Shown in pieces: positions 59,437-62,701 of a stretch of 62,701 bases of DNA. The stretch's first letter is position 1. Each line of letters starts with the position of its first letter. Under the pieces are notes generated by a model. It made no database searches and was not told the origin of the DNA. It was given only the letters and a program-made list of their open reading frames with translations. The DNA comes from a virus: positions 1-62,701 of IMG/VR virus record IMGVR_UViG_3300044911_000843, one strand, 5' to 3'. The position numbers and the translations under genes are program-made.

Positions 59437-60318
59437 GTGAAGTATACAAATAAATTTGGTCTGCCGAAGACCATCGTCAACGCAATGGAGCGTGACCAAT
59501 ATAGCATGGGCGAAGCTCGCATGTCTGTAACAGGACTGCTCAAGCCACCCCGTATTGGCGCATTGTTCAAGCTGCATCATGAAAAGATCGAGAAGGATGT
59601 CAGCGATGGTATCTGGGCGCTGTTCGGTCAGGCTATTCATGCCATACTTGAGCGGGGCGGCGACGAGGAACACATCCCCGAAGAGAGACTCTTCATCACC
59701 GTGCGTGGGTGGGTGATCTCCGGACAGTTGGATGTCCAGAAGCTGGACAACAACAAGGTCAAGATCATCGACTACAAATCATGCTCTGCCTATGCGGTGA
59801 TGAGTGAGAAGAAGGATTGGGTAGAGCAGCTTAACGTCTACGGACATTTGCTTCGGGTGGCCAAGGGCTATGAGGTAGAAGCCCTGTCCGTCTGCGCCTT
59901 CATCAGGGACTGGTCCCGTCATCAGGCGGGGCAGTCCAACGAGTATCCGCAGTCTCCCATTATCCCCGTGGAGATACCTCTGTGGGCACCAGAGACAGCA
60001 GCCGCCTTTGTCGAGGAGCGAGTGGCTGTCCACCAGAAAGCCATCGCTTCATCTGACATGGGGGAAGAGCCTCCGGAATGCACGGATGAAGAACGATGGA
60101 TGCGTCCCGACTCATGGGCGGTGATGAAGGTCGGCAACAAGCGGGCGACCAAGGTCCATGACAGTCGGCATGAAGCCGAGAAACATCTGGCGAATCTTGA
60201 TGGGAACTTCGTGATCGATCACCGACGCGGGGAACCCATCAGGTGTACGGGAGACTACTGCAACGTGTCGGCATGGTGCCGTCAGTATGAGAGGTGGAAG
60301 AAGGAGAATCCAAAATGA
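59437..60318 (+). CDS. RecB/Cas4-like PD-(D/E)XK nuclease
   Basis: The product has 293 aa with a GTG start (AAAGGA 7 nt upstream). AIHAIL (67-72), GQLDVQ (96-101) and KIIDYKS (109-115) give the His...Asp...Asp-x-Lys core of the Cas4/RecB-like family. Cys270, Cys275 and Cys281 at the end may hold an iron-sulphur cluster with one further Cys. It is likely the 5'-3' exonuclease that works with the ERF annealing protein two genes downstream. Confidence 0.85.
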   Translation: MKYTNKFGLPKTIVNAMERDQYSMGEARMSVTGLLKPPRIGALFKLHHEKIEKDVSDGIWALFGQAIHAILERGGDEEHIPEERLFITVRGWVISGQLDVQKLDNNKVKIIDYKSCSAYAVMSEKKDWVEQLNVYGHLLRVAKGYEVEALSVCAFIRDWSRHQAGQSNEYPQSPIIPVEIPLWAPETAAAFVEERVAVHQKAIASSDMGEEPPECTDEERWMRPDSWAVMKVGNKRATKVHDSRHEAEKHLANLDGNFVIDHRRGEPIRCTGDYCNVSAWCRQYERWKKENPK

Positions 60319-60680
60319 GAAGCGTCATTCGTAGTGTGATGCTTGCTGCTGCAAGCTGTGTTGCTCTTGGAACTGTTGATGCCAAGGCGGAAACATATCC
60401 GACGCATGACCATTGGGGTTATCGATTCCCTCAGGAGTGTCGGACGAACCTCGATCATCTTCAGTATGTACTGAGGAAGAACTACGATCTCGGATACCAG
60501 AGCGGCAAGTCACGCTCAATCGGCTACTGGTGGAACAGCCAGAAGCCGGGGGCAATAGACGTTATCTTCATCGACAAGAGTGTCATCGATCCGGTGATGC
60601 AGCAGCACGTCCTTCGGCATGAACTGTGTCATGCCCAGATGTACCGGCTCTACGGCAATCCCTATTGGCATAAGGAATAG
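60315..60680 (+). CDS. small secreted-type zinc metallopeptidase-like protein
   Basis: The product has 121 aa from the ATG at 60315, which overlaps the previous stop as ATGA. A signal peptide (MRSVIRSVMLAAASCVALGT, cleavage near DAKA) precedes a compact domain with HELCH (102-106) and GNPYWHK, which supplies a third His. Similar small HExxH proteins occur in podoviruses. A periplasmic zinc protease in the middle of a recombination operon is unexpected; possible roles are cell-envelope remodelling or exclusion of other phages. Confidence 0.72.
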   Translation: MRSVIRSVMLAAASCVALGTVDAKAETYPTHDHWGYRFPQECRTNLDHLQYVLRKNYDLGYQSGKSRSIGYWWNSQKPGAIDVIFIDKSVIDPVMQQHVLRHELCHAQMYRLYGNPYWHKE

Positions 60681-60682
60681 AC

Positions 60683-61522
60683 ATGGCTACTTCCAAAGAT
60701 ACCACCTCCGATCTTATCGAGGCCATCAAGAATGTTCGATCCAAGATGGTGTCGCTCAAGCAGGATTCGGAGAACAAGCATGGAGGCTACAACTATGTCT
60801 CCATCGATACCTACTACGAGAAGGTATCGAAGGTCGCCACTGAGGTCGGGGTGATCTGGCGCACACGGGAACTGACCTTCGATCTGGTTCCCAATCAAGG
60901 CAAGATGAAGGACAGGACTTATGTCCAGTCCAAGTTTGCCTTCGATGTCTATTACGGATCATCCTCCATCGAGGATTACATGAGCGTTACCGTCTTCAGT
61001 CCCTATGACGGGCCGCAGACGACGGGTCAGTTGTTCAGCTATGCCGACAAGGTGTTCATGCGGGTTGCCTTCTGCGTCTCGACCGGAGAGAAGGACGCCG
61101 ACGACATCAAGCAGGAGCCGGTGAACATCAAGGCCACCAAGGCTGATCCCTTGCTGGATGATCTGACCCTTACCCCGAAGGCTAATGGGGTGGTGCCGCA
61201 CGACCCACTGACTGGAGAACTGGATGATCCCGGTGTTCACGAGACACTGGAATTGTCCGTCGAGCAGACTGACGTTGCACCGACGTTCGATGAGGGCCTC
61301 CCCCTCATGGACCCCAAGAAGATAGCTGGCATCAAGGCTGTCCAGATGATCAAGGAAATCTTCAATACGTTCCTTCCATCTGTGAAGACCAAGACCAAGC
61401 TGACGGATTGGTACGCCGTGAATCTTGCTGCCATCGAGAAAGCAGACAAGGTTATTCCCGGCACCAAGAAGGAGATTTCAGCAATGTTCAGGGTTCACCT
61501 GAATAATCTGGAATCCAAGTAG
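60683..61522 (+). CDS. ERF-family ssDNA annealing protein
   Basis: The product has 279 aa. HGGYNYVSIDTYYEKVSKVA (33-52) and QLFSYADKVFMRVAFCVST with GEKDAD (116-140) are the ERF signature blocks. The C-terminal half is acidic and linker-like with a final helix (WYAVNLAAIEKADKVIPGTK). It anneals resected DNA during replication and recombination, in partnership with the RecB/Cas4-like nuclease. Confidence 0.85.
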   Translation: MATSKDTTSDLIEAIKNVRSKMVSLKQDSENKHGGYNYVSIDTYYEKVSKVATEVGVIWRTRELTFDLVPNQGKMKDRTYVQSKFAFDVYYGSSSIEDYMSVTVFSPYDGPQTTGQLFSYADKVFMRVAFCVSTGEKDADDIKQEPVNIKATKADPLLDDLTLTPKANGVVPHDPLTGELDDPGVHETLELSVEQTDVAPTFDEGLPLMDPKKIAGIKAVQMIKEIFNTFLPSVKTKTKLTDWYAVNLAAIEKADKVIPGTKKEISAMFRVHLNNLESK

Positions 61523-61542
61523 TAACACAGAGGAGAAAGACA

Positions 61543-61818
61543 ATGGCTGACAACACGAACGGTGCCTTGTTCCCGAACAAGGATAAGAAGTCCACGAAGG
61601 CCCCGGACTACACGGGTAACTTCACCATGACCAAGCCCTTCCTCAAGGCTTGGATCGAGGAGTTTAAGAAGGACGGAAGTCCCGACGAACTGAAGGTGCA
61701 GTTGGGTGCATGGATCAAGGAGGGAAAGAACGGAAAGTATCTGAGCATTTCCGTCAACGCTCCCTTCGAAAAGAAGGCCCCGGCCAAGAACGATCTGAAC
61801 GACGACATTCCTTTTTAG
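61543..61818 (+). CDS. SSB-like single-stranded DNA-binding protein
   Basis: The product has 91 aa, GAGGAGAAAGACA upstream. FTMTKPFLKAWIEEFKKDG, KVQLGAWIKEGKNGKYLSIS then an acidic DDIPF tail, the partner-binding tip of SSB proteins. It is short for SSB and may be a truncated OB fold. Its place between ERF and HTH genes supports a role in recombination. Confidence 0.7.
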   Translation: MADNTNGALFPNKDKKSTKAPDYTGNFTMTKPFLKAWIEEFKKDGSPDELKVQLGAWIKEGKNGKYLSISVNAPFEKKAPAKNDLNDDIPF

Positions 61819-61877
61819 AGTGACCTGTCTCCGGGCATGGCTGTCATGCCCGGAGTTCTTCTACCAGCGAGGATGAA

Positions 61878-62219
61878 ATGAAAAATCTTAATAAAATCAA
61901 CATGCGCTCTGTCGTGAACAACCTGCATGATCTCGGGTTCACTGTGTCTGGCATTGCCAGCATGTTGAACAAGACACCAGCCAACATCTATGTTCATCTG
62001 AAGAAGTCAGGCCGGATGAAGGGTCGGGTGTTTATCCGGGAGTATCCGGAGTGGGATGTCGCTACACGCACGGTACTGCGCCACTTCTTTCAGGAACCCG
62101 AATGCATGTATCACGTACTAATCGGCATGGCCCGACAGGGGAAGACAGGTTTGGCCCCCGCTCCCCGGACTTCCGCGATAAAGCGTACCTACAAAAAGTC
62201 AGGGAAGAAGACTGCCTGA
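61878..62219 (+). CDS. HTH protein (113 aa)
   Basis: The start motif GCGAGGATGAA precedes ATG. Product: MRSVVNNLHDLGFTVSGIAS, MLNKTPANIYVHLKKSGRMK is a clear helix-turn-helix. The C-terminal 40 residues overlap the HNH gene in another phase and may be disordered and basic (RTYKKSGKKTA). Confidence 0.7.
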   Translation: MKNLNKINMRSVVNNLHDLGFTVSGIASMLNKTPANIYVHLKKSGRMKGRVFIREYPEWDVATRTVLRHFFQEPECMYHVLIGMARQGKTGLAPAPRTSAIKRTYKKSGKKTA

Positions 62220-62419
62220 TATGTAGTCGAACCCCCTGTCATGCTCATCATGTCAGGGGATTCAGACCCAGAACCATGGGCAAGAGGGTGCATGATCATC
62301 TGGTGGTGCCCCTCTGCGCCGATCATCATGACGAACTGCACCGCACCGGAAGAGAAGAACTCTTTTGGGCGGTACAGGGAGTCGATCCAATTGCATGGAT
62401 AGAGGATAGGCATAAATGA
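62102..62419 (+). CDS. HNH-like nuclease
   Basis: The product has 105 aa from the ATG at 62102; the real start could be later, since it overlaps the HTH gene by 118 bp. C38, C41 and C46, HAHHVRG (47-53) and LCADHHDELH (71-80) make the zinc-ribbed HNH core (like DUF968/Ref-type nucleases). It may help in resolution, packaging or DNA clean-up. Stop overlaps the next ATG as ATGA. Confidence 0.78.
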   Translation: MHVSRTNRHGPTGEDRFGPRSPDFRDKAYLQKVREEDCLICSRTPCHAHHVRGFRPRTMGKRVHDHLVVPLCADHHDELHRTGREELFWAVQGVDPIAWIEDRHK

Positions 62420-62685
62420 AATGGTCACATGATCCCCTTCATCGAACCTATGATGCCGGTCGATGGATTAATTCAAGCAATACCAAATCACATCAGCTTC
62501 TGAATGTCCTTACCTTCTTTGTCGAGGAAGGATTACCGGAAGAACATCTTGATGATTTTCTGAATGGCATAGTTGCAGACGGCGGATGGAATGAAGCCCA
62601 TCACAAGATAAGAAAAACTCACGAGTACGGTTTTATGGTTCACAATCTTATTGTGGCGACGGCAGCCAGAAGAATGGGGATATGA
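62416..62685 (+). CDS. hypothetical 89-aa protein
   Basis: ATGA coupling to the HNH gene. Product: MKWSHDPLHRTYDAGRWINS, LLNVLTFFVEEGLPEEHLDD, FMVHNLIVATAARRMGI. Acidic/helical, unknown. Confidence 0.6.
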   Translation: MKWSHDPLHRTYDAGRWINSSNTKSHQLLNVLTFFVEEGLPEEHLDDFLNGIVADGGWNEAHHKIRKTHEYGFMVHNLIVATAARRMGI

Positions 62686-62686
62686 A

Positions 62687-62701
62687 ATGAAGTCACCAGC
62701 A
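62687..62701 (+). CDS. start of next gene (cut by window end)
   Basis: ATG at 62687 follows the previous stop by 1 nt; only five codons are visible (MKSPA). Too short to judge. Confidence 0.3.

Overview
This window is an internal stretch of a tailed double-stranded DNA phage (Caudoviricetes) with a podovirus-type virion. The evidence is one HK97-type major capsid protein, a P22-like portal, a scaffold and a large terminase, followed by short-tail parts (two adaptor-like proteins and a P22 gp10-like nozzle) and then internal or ejected proteins ending in a giant polyvalent protein. There is no tape measure, tail tube, sheath or tail assembly chaperone pair. Genes are tightly packed with ATGA, TGATG and TAATG overlaps and AGGAG-type ribosome binding sites. 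The host is probably a proteobacterium (the holin resembles the three-helix GTA-type holins), but the sequence does not fix it. I saw no integrase, DNA polymerase, RNA polymerase, tRNA or CRISPR array. Both window ends cut through the genome, so these may lie outside.

Layout. 1-38 kb, minus strand (read right to left from about 38 kb): scaffold, head proteins, capsid and a beta-helix virion protein, ending at a terminator at 33.87 kb; then a fibre/adhesin locus (33.8-21.6 kb), a lysis cassette (21.6-20.15 kb: spanin-like, GH19 endolysin, holin), adaptors and nozzle (20.1-13.9 kb), and internal virion proteins ending in the polyvalent gene that runs off the left edge. 38-43 kb, minus: a GroES-like co-chaperonin, portal and terminase large subunit. 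43-48.2 kb: small genes, mostly minus, including a PD-(D/E)XK-like protein and a small-terminase-like protein. They are interrupted by a plus-strand island (45.16-46.19 kb) with a Cro/C1-type regulator. 48.2-49.86 kb: a divergent control region with one small plus-strand gene, three iteron-like repeats, palindromes and about 0.7 kb of strongly structured, apparently non-coding sequence. 49.86-62.7 kb: the early/replication arm, mostly plus strand. It holds small unknown genes, a MoxR-type ATPase with a zincin-VWA partner, a RecB/Cas4-like nuclease, an ERF annealing protein, an SSB-like protein and an HNH nuclease. An inverted minus-strand block (56.5-59.4 kb) carries the primase-helicase and a RusA-type resolvase.

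Main points of interest: (1) the structured leader at 49.15-49.86 kb, whose last hairpin buries the ribosome binding site of the first early gene; (2) a recurring TTCATCC-N7/8-GGATGAA stem-loop that often contains the ribosome binding site; (3) a tail-fibre locus built by duplication, with two signal-peptide-bearing proteins and a decayed recombination scar; (4) the polyvalent protein with two ADP-ribosyltransferase-like domains, two HExxH-like sites and a GHKL ATPase domain; (5) a plus-strand island of small genes around an HTH regulator. All assignments come from reading motifs by eye; no database search was run.
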